Assembly (NCBI GenBank): GCA_029245245.1
Contig: JAQWPT010000033.1
Span: 124,001 to 188,000, forward strand
Length of the DNA: 64,000 bases
Reading direction: 5' to 3'
Source: Phycisphaerales bacterium
Lineage (GTDB): Bacteria; Planctomycetota; Phycisphaerae; Phycisphaerales; SM1A02
The notes below the pieces were generated by a model that made no database searches, was not told where the DNA came from, and was given only the letters and a program-made list of their open reading frames with translations. The translations under genes were made by a program, and so were the position numbers. Shown piece by piece: positions 35,156 to 43,351 of this stretch. Each line of letters begins with the position of its first letter. Position 1 is the first letter of the stretch.

Positions 35156-35608
35156 TCAGGCGGCCATCCACATCAGCAGGAACCCCGTGGCCGCCAGGGC
35201 GCAGGCCGAGGCGAGGGCCCATCGCACCAGGTGTGACATGGATCGTGTCGATGCCGGCTTGACCAGCATCAGGGTTGGTTCCGCTTCAAGGAGCGGGCGT
35301 CCGGTCCGGGCGTGATCCTGGGCAATGGCGATGATGAGCGAGGCGTCGAAGGGGCGCAGGCCGAGCCCGTCGGCCTCGCCGATGAGGCGCTCGCGTTGCC
35401 CTGGTGTCAGTGGTCCCTGCTGCAGTTGGCGGTAGGCCTGGGTGGCGAGGTGCCAGCGAGGATCGAGCGTGGGTGTTTCCAGTCCAGCTGCTGCCTTGTT
35501 TTCCTTGGTGACGTCCTGCCGCAGTTCAGTGGTCGCCCAGGCTTGGCGTACTTCCGGGTCCCGGTGTCCGACCAGTCGCATGTGCCCTGATGTCTGAAAG
35601 TGTGTCAT
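35156..35608 (-). CDS. small protein with C-terminal membrane anchor, unknown
   Basis: The protein has 150 residues. A soluble N-terminal part of about 120 residues includes a helical segment LGLRPFDASLIIAIAQDHAR. It ends in one hydrophobic helix (LVRWALASACALAATGFLLM) followed by only three residues, so it is probably tail-anchored. No function recognised. It follows the repeat-rich protein gene on the same strand after 137 bases. An internal ATG ten codons in is an alternative start. Confidence 0.65.
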   Translation of the reverse strand: MTHFQTSGHMRLVGHRDPEVRQAWATTELRQDVTKENKAAAGLETPTLDPRWHLATQAYRQLQQGPLTPGQRERLIGEADGLGLRPFDASLIIAIAQDHARTGRPLLEAEPTLMLVKPASTRSMSHLVRWALASACALAATGFLLMWMAA

Positions 35609-35745
35609 GGTCCCGATTCCCCGGTGTCCCCGCGGTTCTGCCCGCTGGGGGAACTCTACGTACTGGTACGCACGGTGCGACCGGAAAGTTCGGATGGTCC
35701 TGGTGGGGCGATGGACCTGTGCGGTCTGTGTGGGTTGGACCGGGG

Positions 35746-37050
35746 TCAGCGTCGGCTGGGGAGTACCTGCTTCGTGGTGCCGTCGGGTCCCTGCAGGCGG
35801 ACCTGGCCGGACTCCTGGGCATCGCTGCCGATACTTACGACGGGCAGCCCTCGTTCATTCTGGATCGTCAGCGTGCCGCCACGGCGGTCATCGGCACTGC
35901 CGGCACTGACCACGGGGACCCCGGTTCGATTCATGAGGTTCAGGATCCCGCCATCATTCGTTCCGGCCAGGGCGCAGACGGTCTTGCCGAACGTCGAGAG
36001 CAGGGCCAGGGTTGCCCCGGTGCTCTGCCGGGTCTGGAGGCTGGCCAGCAGGTGGCCGGCGGTGTCCAGGAGGTCGAGTCGGCCGTTGCCCTCCAGGTCG
36101 CTGCGAAGAATGCCTACGGGTTCCCCCTGGGCATTGGAGACCTGGCAGGTTCCGCCACCACTGGTTCGCAGGGTGGTTCGAGCCGCGACCTGGCCTTGAA
36201 CGTTGCGAAGGTCGATGCTTGGAGGAAGGCTCGGGGAACCGGACGCGAGATCGATGCTTCCAGCGGGGGAACTCATGGTCAGGACCGGGCCACGGGCGCC
36301 GTCCTCGGCGAGCCGGGTCATGAACTGGCCGCCATCGACTTCGAATCGGATTGCATCGCGACCCGGGCTGGCATCAAAGTCGAGGCTGGCGCTGCCATCG
36401 CCTCGAGCCATGTGCAAGTTGGATCCGAACCCGGTGGTCGAAGCGACCATGGTTTCACGTTTGTTGTGATCGATGAGTGCCCAGGCGGCTCCATGTTCGA
36501 GGACGTGGGCCACGAAGCCATCGCGGCCCTGGGGGCTGCGCAGGTGGATGCGTCCACCCTGTTCATCCGACGTCAGTGTCACCGTGTCCGAGGCGGTCCC
36601 CGCGCTCAGTGAAAGGATGCCGGCGTTCTCCGCGGCAGCAATACGACCGGCTCGGGTACCGGCTTCGTCCCAGACCGCCACGGAGCCCCCGTTCACACCG
36701 GCCCACACTCCTGCCACGGAGTTGCCTTCGGTGTTCCAGATGGCCATGTCGCCTCCCTGGCCATTGGCCGAGAGGCGGATCACGTTGTGTTGCTGGGCGT
36801 CCCAGATATCCAGTTGGCCACCCTGGTCATTCGATGAGGCGGCGAGCATGACCTGGCCGGATTCGTCGACGATTTCCAGGCGCTGGACCTGGATCGACTC
36901 GAACTTCATGAAGTCGCCGGCCGCCAGCAGCACTGCGGCGGGGGCGGCCAGGAGTCCGGCGGCAAGCACGAGCTGGTGGCGACGGAGTTGTCGCTCCCTG
37001 CGGGCCAGGCGTGCTTCAAGTGATTGGAGTCTGGATTCGATCTGGTTCAT
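35746..37050 (-). CDS. membrane-anchored protein with tandem Gly-rich beta repeats
   Basis: The protein has 434 residues. A short coiled coil (SRLQSLEARLARRERQLRRH) precedes one transmembrane helix (VLAAGLLAAPAAVLLAAGDF). Residues 50-434 contain tandem units of 20-30 residues, each with a polar loop then GG and a strand: GGQLDIWDAQQHNV, GGDMAIWNTEGNS, GGSVAVWDEAGTR and later GGTLTIQNERGLP. This is what a beta-helix or beta-solenoid repeat looks like. Function and partners are unknown; an extracellular fibre is an inference. Start ATG at 37050 has GGAG seven bases before it; 37053 is an alternative. Confidence 0.75.
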   Translation of the reverse strand: MNQIESRLQSLEARLARRERQLRRHQLVLAAGLLAAPAAVLLAAGDFMKFESIQVQRLEIVDESGQVMLAASSNDQGGQLDIWDAQQHNVIRLSANGQGGDMAIWNTEGNSVAGVWAGVNGGSVAVWDEAGTRAGRIAAAENAGILSLSAGTASDTVTLTSDEQGGRIHLRSPQGRDGFVAHVLEHGAAWALIDHNKRETMVASTTGFGSNLHMARGDGSASLDFDASPGRDAIRFEVDGGQFMTRLAEDGARGPVLTMSSPAGSIDLASGSPSLPPSIDLRNVQGQVAARTTLRTSGGGTCQVSNAQGEPVGILRSDLEGNGRLDLLDTAGHLLASLQTRQSTGATLALLSTFGKTVCALAGTNDGGILNLMNRTGVPVVSAGSADDRRGGTLTIQNERGLPVVSIGSDAQESGQVRLQGPDGTTKQVLPSRR

Positions 37051-37132
37051 CATTGGTCTCCATGTGGACGAACGCTGTTTGTACCACAGGACAGCACCGG
37101 CGGTTGCCGGGACGCATCCAGGTGCGGGGGGA

Positions 37133-37981
37133 TCAACCTCGGGGTGGTTCGTGGGCGGCCTTTGGCGGGATGCCCGACCAGCCGCGTGCATACAGGTCGC
37201 TGGGAGCGGCAAGGTACCCCGGGTAGTCGGAGCGGGCCTTGTCCACGAGGCTGGGATCGATTTCGACGACGACCACCGCGTCGGTGGATTCGGCCAGGAC
37301 TTCACCGGTGGGAGCAACAGCGAACGACGGCCCCCCGATGAGTACTCCGTCTTCGGGAGCGGGCCGATTGACCGTCAGTACGTAGGCGCAACTGGTCAGG
37401 GCGTTGGCGATGAGGACTGGTCTCCACTTCCACCAGGTCGCCAGTTCAGTCGATCGCGGGGCGAGGATGCACTGGGCGCCCTGAGCGGCGAGCAGGTAGG
37501 AGCCCGTGGGCCGGTTCACGTCGCTGCAGATCTGCACGCCCATCGAGATGCCAAATGCTTCCACGGGTCGTGGCGGGGTGGTGTCGGCTTCGTAGTGGCT
37601 GGATTCCCAGAATCCAGGTTCCTCGGGAATGTGGATCTTGCGGTAGATGTAGAGGAGTTGCCCGTCGGCATCCAGCAGCAGGCAGGTGTTGAATCGTGAG
37701 CCGTCCGCCTCCCGCACGATGAGACTGCCCAGTACGCCGATGCCGACTTCCCGGGCAAGTTCCGCCTGCATCGTGTGCAGTGGTCCGCCGGGTTCCTCGG
37801 CGTCCTCGTCCCGGGCGTTGGTGGTCGCGGGGGCCCATGGAAGCGTGGCAATTTCCGGAAGCACGGCGAGGCTGGCGCCGGCGCCGCGTGCTTCGATGAG
37901 TCGATCCCGCAGTCGTTCTCGTGCGCCGGGACCGAAGAAGACGTCACTGATCATTGCAATTGAAAGAGTGTTCGAGGCCAT
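37133..37981 (-). CDS. carbon-nitrogen hydrolase (nitrilase superfamily)
   Basis: The 282-residue product has the Glu-Lys-Cys triad of the superfamily: Glu in AVLPEIATLPW near residue 43, Lys in YIYRKIHIPEEPGF near 115, and Cys in GVQICSDVNRP near 150. Members hydrolyse nitriles, amides or carbamoyl compounds; the substrate is not evident. It is upstream of the repeat-rich protein gene on the same strand. Confidence 0.9.
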   Translation of the reverse strand: MASNTLSIAMISDVFFGPGARERLRDRLIEARGAGASLAVLPEIATLPWAPATTNARDEDAEEPGGPLHTMQAELAREVGIGVLGSLIVREADGSRFNTCLLLDADGQLLYIYRKIHIPEEPGFWESSHYEADTTPPRPVEAFGISMGVQICSDVNRPTGSYLLAAQGAQCILAPRSTELATWWKWRPVLIANALTSCAYVLTVNRPAPEDGVLIGGPSFAVAPTGEVLAESTDAVVVVEIDPSLVDKARSDYPGYLAAPSDLYARGWSGIPPKAAHEPPRG

Positions 37982-38114
37982 GTGGCGAAATCATATCCAC
38001 GGAAAAGCGGTGTTGCACGCCGACAGGGCGGATCCTTCGATGCTGCAGAAACCGAGACTCGTTCTCGATTGCCAATCGACCCGCGTTCTCAGCGGTTTTT
38101 GCCTTGTACCGCGG

Positions 38115-38120
38115 CATAAT
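38115..38120 (+). promoter_or_regulatory. candidate -10 box of the small Cys protein gene
   Basis: CATAAT matches the -10 consensus at five of six positions. No good -35 box lies 17 bases upstream. It would give a leader of about 70 bases. Confidence 0.28.
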
Positions 38121-38198
38121 GAAGTCGATGAGGAACTGGGTCGGCCGGTTCTCGGGGACCCGGTTCCTCGTCAGGGCTCTTTTTGAAGGAGATGTCGG

Positions 38199-38396
38199 AT
38201 GATCAACATCAATGATGGACAATGCGGGCGATGCCTTCACTTCGGTGAACACAGCACCGATGACACGGTCGTCGAGATTCGTGTCAACGGAGAGGCGCCG
38301 GACGGGTATGTCAGCGACTGCGGTCACCCCAGCCTCGAAGGTCTGCACCTGAAGGTCGCAGCCAACGGGATGTGCGATGGGTTCAAGGCTGCTTGA
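38199..38396 (+). CDS. 65-residue protein with four conserved-looking cysteines
   Basis: The protein reads MININDGQCGRCLHFGEH at the start; Cys 9 and 12 form a CxxC, and Cys 41 (VSDCGHP) and 59 (GMCDGF) complete a possible C4 metal site. There is no signal peptide, so it is probably cytoplasmic. No family was recognised. A strong ribosome binding site (AAGGAG, seven-base spacer) and a textbook terminator just after the stop show it is a genuine, separately transcribed gene. Confidence 0.78.
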   Translation: MININDGQCGRCLHFGEHSTDDTVVEIRVNGEAPDGYVSDCGHPSLEGLHLKVAANGMCDGFKAA

Positions 38397-38422
38397 CTCG
38401 ACCTGCTTCTTCACGATCACTG

Positions 38423-38453
38423 CGACCCGGACCTTGTGTCCGGGTCGTTTCGT
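38423..38453 (+). terminator. intrinsic terminator after the small Cys protein gene
   Basis: CGACCCGGA and TCCGGGTCG form a nine-pair stem (38423-38431 and 38439-38447) with a seven-base loop, followed on the plus strand by TTTCGT. It ends just before the fabI stop on the other strand. Confidence 0.78.
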
Positions 38454-38454
38454 T

Positions 38455-39234
38455 CTACATCACGATGGATGAGAAACCGCAGTCCACGTACAGCACCTGG
38501 CCGGTGACACCGGTGGACAGGTCGCTGAGCAGGAAGACAGCGGCATCGCCGACCTCCCGGCCTTCGACATTGCGTCGCATCGGTGCTCGCTCGGCAACCA
38601 CATCCATGATCTGCCCGAACCCGCCGACCGCCATCGCCGACATCGTTCGGAACGGGCCGCCGGAGATCGAGTTGCAGCGGATGTTCTTCGGTCCCAGGTC
38701 GGTCGCGAGGTACCGGGTGGTCGACTCGAGTGCCGACTTGGCCACGCCCATGACGTTGTAGCCGGGTGCGGCCTTCTCGGCTCCGTAGTAACTGATGGCG
38801 ATCATGGCGCCGCCATCGGCCATGAGCGGGGCGGCACGATCGGCCATGGCTGCGTAGGTGTAGGCGCTGATGTCGCAGGCCTGGGTGAACACCTCGCGGG
38901 GGGTCGAGACGAAGAGGCCTTCCTTGAGCCAGTCCTTGTCGGCGAAGGCGATGGAGTGGACCAGGAAGTCGAGTCGACCGTGGTCGGCTTCGATGGCGGA
39001 GAAGACCGCATCGAGTTCCTCGTCCGAGGCTGCGTTCAGTGGCTGCAGCCAGGGATCGCTCACCCCGAGTGATTCGCACGCTTTGCGCACCCGCCGTTCC
39101 ATCTTCTCTCCGGGCAGGTGTGTGAAGAGGCATTCCGCCCCTTCGCGCAGCAGCGATTCCGCGATGAAGTACGCGTAGCTTCGCTCATTGGCGATGCCGA
39201 CGATCAGACCCTTCTTGCCGTCCATCAGGCCCAT
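38455..39234 (-). CDS. fabI: enoyl-[acyl-carrier-protein] reductase (NADH), FabI type
   Basis: Carries out the last reduction in each round of fatty acid elongation. The 259-residue protein has the FabI-type nucleotide site (GLIVGIANERSYAYFIAESL), the loop HSIAFADK, the catalytic pair in YNVMGVAKSALE (Tyr-x6-Lys), and ISGGPFRTM. AGGAG precedes the ATG at 39234 by ten bases. It is the target family of triclosan and isoniazid-like inhibitors. It lies downstream of the epimerase run's promoter region with 99 bases between. Confidence 0.95.
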   Translation of the reverse strand: MGLMDGKKGLIVGIANERSYAYFIAESLLREGAECLFTHLPGEKMERRVRKACESLGVSDPWLQPLNAASDEELDAVFSAIEADHGRLDFLVHSIAFADKDWLKEGLFVSTPREVFTQACDISAYTYAAMADRAAPLMADGGAMIAISYYGAEKAAPGYNVMGVAKSALESTTRYLATDLGPKNIRCNSISGGPFRTMSAMAVGGFGQIMDVVAERAPMRRNVEGREVGDAAVFLLSDLSTGVTGQVLYVDCGFSSIVM

Positions 39235-39333
39235 GTGCGGTGCACTCCTTGCTTGCGGAATCAGTGGGATCCGGGTGCCGTGTACGCGGGAATCATGGCA
39301 GCATCGGGTCCTCGATGCAACCTGTGGCGTGCT

Positions 39334-40377
39334 CTAGCCGGCTGCGGTCGTGGTGGGCAGCGTGATTCGGCCGAGTTGTTCGTACCACGGCAGCGATTCC
39401 TCGATGGATTCGCGGCAGGATCGCAGGGGAAGAATCCCCAGTTCCCGGGCCGATCGGGTGCCATCGAACTGGAATGATCGCTGGGTGAGTCGGACGCCGG
39501 TGATGGTGGCCATGGGGACCCGGCGTGGCAGGATTCGACAGGCCAGTTCTTCGACATGGGCGAAGCCCAGTGCCAGCGGGAAGGGGACCCGCCATCGGGG
39601 GGCTGGTCGGCCGGTGAGGCGACCGAGTTCCTGCAGGAGTTGCTGGATCGTCCAGTGCTCGTTGACCAGCAGGTAGCGGCAGCCCGGCTGGCCGACCCGT
39701 GCCGCGGCTTCGATTCCCCGGGCGACGTCGTGGACATCGATGAAGTTCAGGTCCCCGGCCAGGTAGCCCTTGATGCGTCCGTTGATGAAGTCGCAGATCA
39801 TCCGCGAAGCCGGACCCATGCGCCGGTCGCCGGCGCCCACTGGGATGCTTGGGCGGACGATGACCACCGGCTGTCCGTTGTCCGCCGCCTCCGCCGCCGC
39901 CTGTTCGGCGAGCCATTTGCTTCGGCAGTAGGGACCGATCATGTCGTCGAGTGTGGTTCGGGTGTCCTCCGTGATCACCTCTCGGCCGCGTCGTGGAGCG
40001 AGAATCGATTCGGTGGAGACATAGACGGTGCGTTGCACTCCGCACTCGGCGGCAGCCTGGAGCACGTTCCTGGTCCCCTGGTGATTGACCTGTTCGAACT
40101 CGTCGGAGTTCCTGGCCCAGAGGTTCGGGTTCGCGGCGAGGTGCATCACGATGGTGCATCCGCGCGTCGCGTCGCAAACGGCCTGGGCATCACGTATGTC
40201 GGCGGACACCAGTTCGATGTCTTCCTGCGGAAGGTGGGCACAGTCCGCTCCGGGGCGTTCCAGGACCCGGACCGTGTGGCCGGCGGCCACGAGGCGTTCC
40301 ACGAGTGGGGTGCCGATGAAACCGGCCCCACCGGTGACGAGAATGTTCGCATGGGCATGCATCGGCGTGTCCATCAT
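39334..40377 (-). CDS. NAD-dependent epimerase/dehydratase (extended SDR)
   Basis: The 347-residue protein has the extended short-chain dehydrogenase pattern: ILVTGGAGFIGTPLVERL at the start (GxxGxxG), the active-site YCRSK (Tyr-x3-Lys) in MIGPYCRSKWLAE, and VSTESILAP upstream. The overall sequence is closest in style to sugar-nucleotide epimerases and hopanoid-associated HpnA-like proteins; the substrate is unknown. The start ATG overlaps the stop of the panE-like gene (ATGA), so both are coupled. Confidence 0.85.
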   Translation of the reverse strand: MMDTPMHAHANILVTGGAGFIGTPLVERLVAAGHTVRVLERPGADCAHLPQEDIELVSADIRDAQAVCDATRGCTIVMHLAANPNLWARNSDEFEQVNHQGTRNVLQAAAECGVQRTVYVSTESILAPRRGREVITEDTRTTLDDMIGPYCRSKWLAEQAAAEAADNGQPVVIVRPSIPVGAGDRRMGPASRMICDFINGRIKGYLAGDLNFIDVHDVARGIEAAARVGQPGCRYLLVNEHWTIQQLLQELGRLTGRPAPRWRVPFPLALGFAHVEELACRILPRRVPMATITGVRLTQRSFQFDGTRSARELGILPLRSCRESIEESLPWYEQLGRITLPTTTAAG

Positions 40378-41354
40378 GCAGCCAGTTCTTCGAGGCGATG
40401 CGGGGCCGGGGTATCGCGGGCCGCTTCCATTTGCTTGACCAGGGAGCAGGCCTTGCGATTCAACGGGCAGGGGTGATCCCCCGCGAGTGCCACGAGGTGG
40501 CCGTTGAAGTGATCGATCTCGGTGCGGCCCTTCTCGATGTCCCCGGACATGCTGCAGTAGGTGTTGCGCAGGCTTCGGGCGAAGGAGGGGGCCATGACGC
40601 GGGCGACGAGCGGGAGGCGGAGAATCCGATTGACCGTGTCCGGATGGAATGGACCGATCCGACCCAGTGGGATCTCCGCGGCATGCAGGATCCGGTAGTT
40701 CTCTCGCAGGAACGAGAAGAAGAGCGTCCGGGCTTCCGGCCGGGTCAGCAACTGGGCGTTGTCGAGACCGGTGACCGCCGCCAGCGGACTGATGGCGGCG
40801 TTGTACATCAACTTGGCGTACTTGTAGGGGAGCACGGCATCGACCCGGCGGACGGTGAAGGCGCCATGCCGATCCAGAGCCTGCACGAGTCGTTCGAATT
40901 CCGATGTGGTTGCATTTCCGATTCGGCAGGGGCCGATGTGCAGATCGCCGTCACGGGTGATCCTGGTCACCGGCCGATCATCCTCGCACTCTGAGACGTA
41001 GGACGCGATTCCCTCGTGCGTGCAGCGCTGCGACAGCAGGGCATCAAACCCGTTCTGGACCGGCACGATTTCATGTTCCGGTCCGAGTCGATCAAGCACC
41101 GGTTGGGTATCGAAGCACTTGGTGCACAGCAGGACGAGCCCCCGATCAGGGGGCGACCAGTCCGGGAATGCAGTGAACTTCGCCGGCGTGGCATCTCGAC
41201 CCTCGATGACGATGCCGTTTCGATTCCCGGATTCGACCTTCCCGGGCCTGGCGTCGACCATCTCAACCGACCAGCCGGCTTCGGACAGGGCGTGGCCAAG
41301 TGAACATCCGATGCCGCCGGCTCCAACAACGGTGATTGCCGGGTTCGTGGACAT
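40374..41354 (-). CDS. 2-dehydropantoate 2-reductase family protein
   Basis: The protein has 326 residues. The N-terminal Rossmann domain starts TVVGAGGIGCSLGHAL. The C-terminal helical domain has the catalytic lysine and Asn in PYKYAKLMYNAAISPL, typical of PanE/ApbA ketopantoate reductases. Pantoate is needed for CoA; with coaX nearby that role is plausible, but other 2-ketoacid reductases share this fold. ATG at 41354 (MSTNPAITVV) is chosen; the frame upstream runs to the tRNA region. Overlaps the epimerase start. Confidence 0.83.
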   Translation of the reverse strand: MSTNPAITVVGAGGIGCSLGHALSEAGWSVEMVDARPGKVESGNRNGIVIEGRDATPAKFTAFPDWSPPDRGLVLLCTKCFDTQPVLDRLGPEHEIVPVQNGFDALLSQRCTHEGIASYVSECEDDRPVTRITRDGDLHIGPCRIGNATTSEFERLVQALDRHGAFTVRRVDAVLPYKYAKLMYNAAISPLAAVTGLDNAQLLTRPEARTLFFSFLRENYRILHAAEIPLGRIGPFHPDTVNRILRLPLVARVMAPSFARSLRNTYCSMSGDIEKGRTEIDHFNGHLVALAGDHPCPLNRKACSLVKQMEAARDTPAPHRLEELAA

Positions 41355-41390
41355 GTTCAGACCATCTCCGTTTCGATCGGCTGCATGGAA

Positions 41391-41464
41391 CGCGCGCGGA
41401 GGGACTCGAACCCCCAACCCTCGGTTTCGAAGACCGATGCTCTATCCAATTGAGCTACGCACGC
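41391..41464 (-). tRNA. tRNA-Arg (anticodon TCG)
   Basis: The minus strand folds into a full cloverleaf of 74 bases. The acceptor pair is GCGTGCG with CGCGCGC (one G-U). The anticodon loop CTTCGAA (41432-41426) has TCG at 41430-41428, decoding CGA. The T loop is TTCGAGT. CCA is not encoded. The discriminator is G. Confidence 0.95.
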
Positions 41465-41516
41465 GGGGTCAGAATCGGGAGTGTATCCGAACCCTCCTGG
41501 AGGTGCCCGAAGGCGT

Positions 41517-42443
41517 TCAGGTCGGCAGCGGAAGGTCTGGCGCGAATCGCCAGGGGCGATCATTCTCCAGGTCGGAGGGGGGAATCAGCGCGTCGCGGAC
41601 GGCGGTGATCAGGTCCGCCATGCCACGGCCGGACAGGGCGCTGACCTGGAGATCCGCATCAAGGTGTTCGCCGGCATCGGCCTTTGTTCCGATGCGGAGA
41701 TCCGGCTTCCGGGGTGTCGTCGGCCAGTCGGTATCGCAGTCGGCCAGTGCCAGCAGCAGGTCCGCGTCTTCCACGAGCCGTTGGGCGACAAGGATGGCTT
41801 CCGCTTCGATGGCATCGCCGCTCTGGCGGATCCCGGGCGTGTCGAACCAGTGCACGACGAGGCCGGCGCATTGAACCTCGGCGGAGATGAAATCCCGTGT
41901 CGTCCCCGGGGCATCGAATGCGATCGCGCGATCCCGGCCGGCCAAGGTGTTGAGGAGCGTGCTCTTGCCGACATTGGGCTGGCCGATCATCACGACCTTC
42001 GGGGGTCGCAGCAGGTGATTCAGGCGTGCGGATCGCTGCTCGTCGTCCCTGGTCCAGTCATCGAGTCGTTCCCAGCGTCGGGGTTGCTGCACCAGCAGGT
42101 CGATGGCCGCGGGTGAAGACGCCGTGGCCAGGGTGCGCAGCATGGCGGCTTCGACCGGGCCCCGTGCTTCAGGGAACCCGTCGATCGGATCCGCGGCGGG
42201 CTGCACGCCGAGTTCCTGGAGCCATGACAGCAGTCGTTGCTGCACGCGGGGGCCGCCGTGGGGCATCAGTTGGGCGGTGTGCGTGTCCAGTCGAACGACC
42301 AGGCAGTCGTCGATCTCACCGGGGGTCGCGCGGCGTACGCAGCCGACGGGCCAGTCCTTCCCGCTGGAGATGGCGGCAAGGATCGGATCGATGTCTCCGG
42401 CTAGCTGGAGAATGGCGATGGCGCCGGGGGCCGGTGCGGTCAT
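41517..42443 (-). CDS. MnmE-like short GTPase
   Basis: The protein has 308 residues. The start MTAPAPGAIAILQLAGD resembles the MnmE (TrmE) N-terminal tetrahydrofolate-binding domain. A helical part follows, then a TrmE-type G domain: GQPNVGKST (P loop), APGTTRDF, DTPGIRQSG, and TKAD. It ends soon after the G domain (about residue 300), without the C-terminal helical half and the CIGKGF-like cysteine motif required for tRNA uridine modification in MnmE. It is thus either a degenerate MnmE or a separate GTPase. MnmG is not nearby. The start at 42443 is 36 bases after the coaX stop. Confidence 0.8.
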   Translation of the reverse strand: MTAPAPGAIAILQLAGDIDPILAAISSGKDWPVGCVRRATPGEIDDCLVVRLDTHTAQLMPHGGPRVQQRLLSWLQELGVQPAADPIDGFPEARGPVEAAMLRTLATASSPAAIDLLVQQPRRWERLDDWTRDDEQRSARLNHLLRPPKVVMIGQPNVGKSTLLNTLAGRDRAIAFDAPGTTRDFISAEVQCAGLVVHWFDTPGIRQSGDAIEAEAILVAQRLVEDADLLLALADCDTDWPTTPRKPDLRIGTKADAGEHLDADLQVSALSGRGMADLITAVRDALIPPSDLENDRPWRFAPDLPLPT

Positions 42444-42479
42444 GGTTCGAACTGTGCAGGGCGAAGGCACGGCAGGCCG

Positions 42480-43283
42480 TCAGAGTTCACCGGCTTCTTC
42501 ATCGGCGGCAAGCACCTGCCGGGCCGATTCGGCGATTCCCTGCAGGGTGAGGTCGGGAACAATCTGCTCAATGAGTTCTTCGTCACTGAAGATGCATTCC
42601 GCGTCACCGCCGGTGGCGATCACCTTGGGGTACGCCCCGTACGTGCTTGCATAGAGTTCGACCAGTTGCCTGGTCATCCCGCGGATGCCGTGGTACACGC
42701 CGTGCAGCATGGCCTGTGTCGTCGATCGACCGAACGGGCCGTCACTGGGCTTGGTGAACTCGATTTCGGGAAGGGCGTCGGTCTCCCGGTGCATCGAGTC
42801 CAACTGCATTCGTGCGCCGGGAGCGATGGCACCGCCATGGAAGGTGCCGGTTCCGTCGATGAAGTCGACCGTGATGCAGGTGCCCGCGTCGATCACGACG
42901 CATGCCTGCTCGACGGTTTTCCAGGCTGCCGTGGCATTGAGGAGCCGGTCCACACCGGTGATGGTCTCGGGGGCCAGATCCTGTGGGATCGGGACGGGGA
43001 GGTCCTTGCCAAGCCGGTAGGGTGCTTCGGACAACTGGTCGGACAGGGTTGAGCCAAGCCGTGTGGCCACCGTGTCGTTGACCGATGCCATGAGCACGGC
43101 CTTCGCCGCCCCATCCGGTGCATCGGGCAGGTAGGGCCACCAGGTCACGACCTGGTCAATGATGCCCGGGAGGTCGTTGTTGCCGAGGGTGACGATATCC
43201 GTGAAGGAGCCGTCCACGAACCGCCCCAACTGGGTGCGGCTGTTTCCGACGTTCATGGCAATCATGTTCATCGCAGTCTGCAT
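42480..43283 (-). CDS. coaX: type III pantothenate kinase
   Basis: Phosphorylates pantothenate, the first committed step to CoA. The 267-residue product has the N-terminal nucleotide motif MNVGNSRTQLGRF, the substrate motif GVDRLLNATAAW, and the catalytic Asp segment VIDAGTCITVDFID. GGAIAPGARMQLDSMHRETDAL matches the family's middle part. The start is uncertain because several Met occur (43283, 43271, 43259) and no Shine-Dalgarno is clear; 43283 is used. It diverges from folD across 68 bases. Confidence 0.9.
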   Translation of the reverse strand: MQTAMNMIAMNVGNSRTQLGRFVDGSFTDIVTLGNNDLPGIIDQVVTWWPYLPDAPDGAAKAVLMASVNDTVATRLGSTLSDQLSEAPYRLGKDLPVPIPQDLAPETITGVDRLLNATAAWKTVEQACVVIDAGTCITVDFIDGTGTFHGGAIAPGARMQLDSMHRETDALPEIEFTKPSDGPFGRSTTQAMLHGVYHGIRGMTRQLVELYASTYGAYPKVIATGGDAECIFSDEELIEQIVPDLTLQGIAESARQVLAADEEAGEL

Positions 43284-43351
43284 GCATGCCAGTGTAGGGC
43301 AACAGGGCATCGCGTGGCCCCGGAGAGAGGGGGAGGGTATCCTGCACCGCC

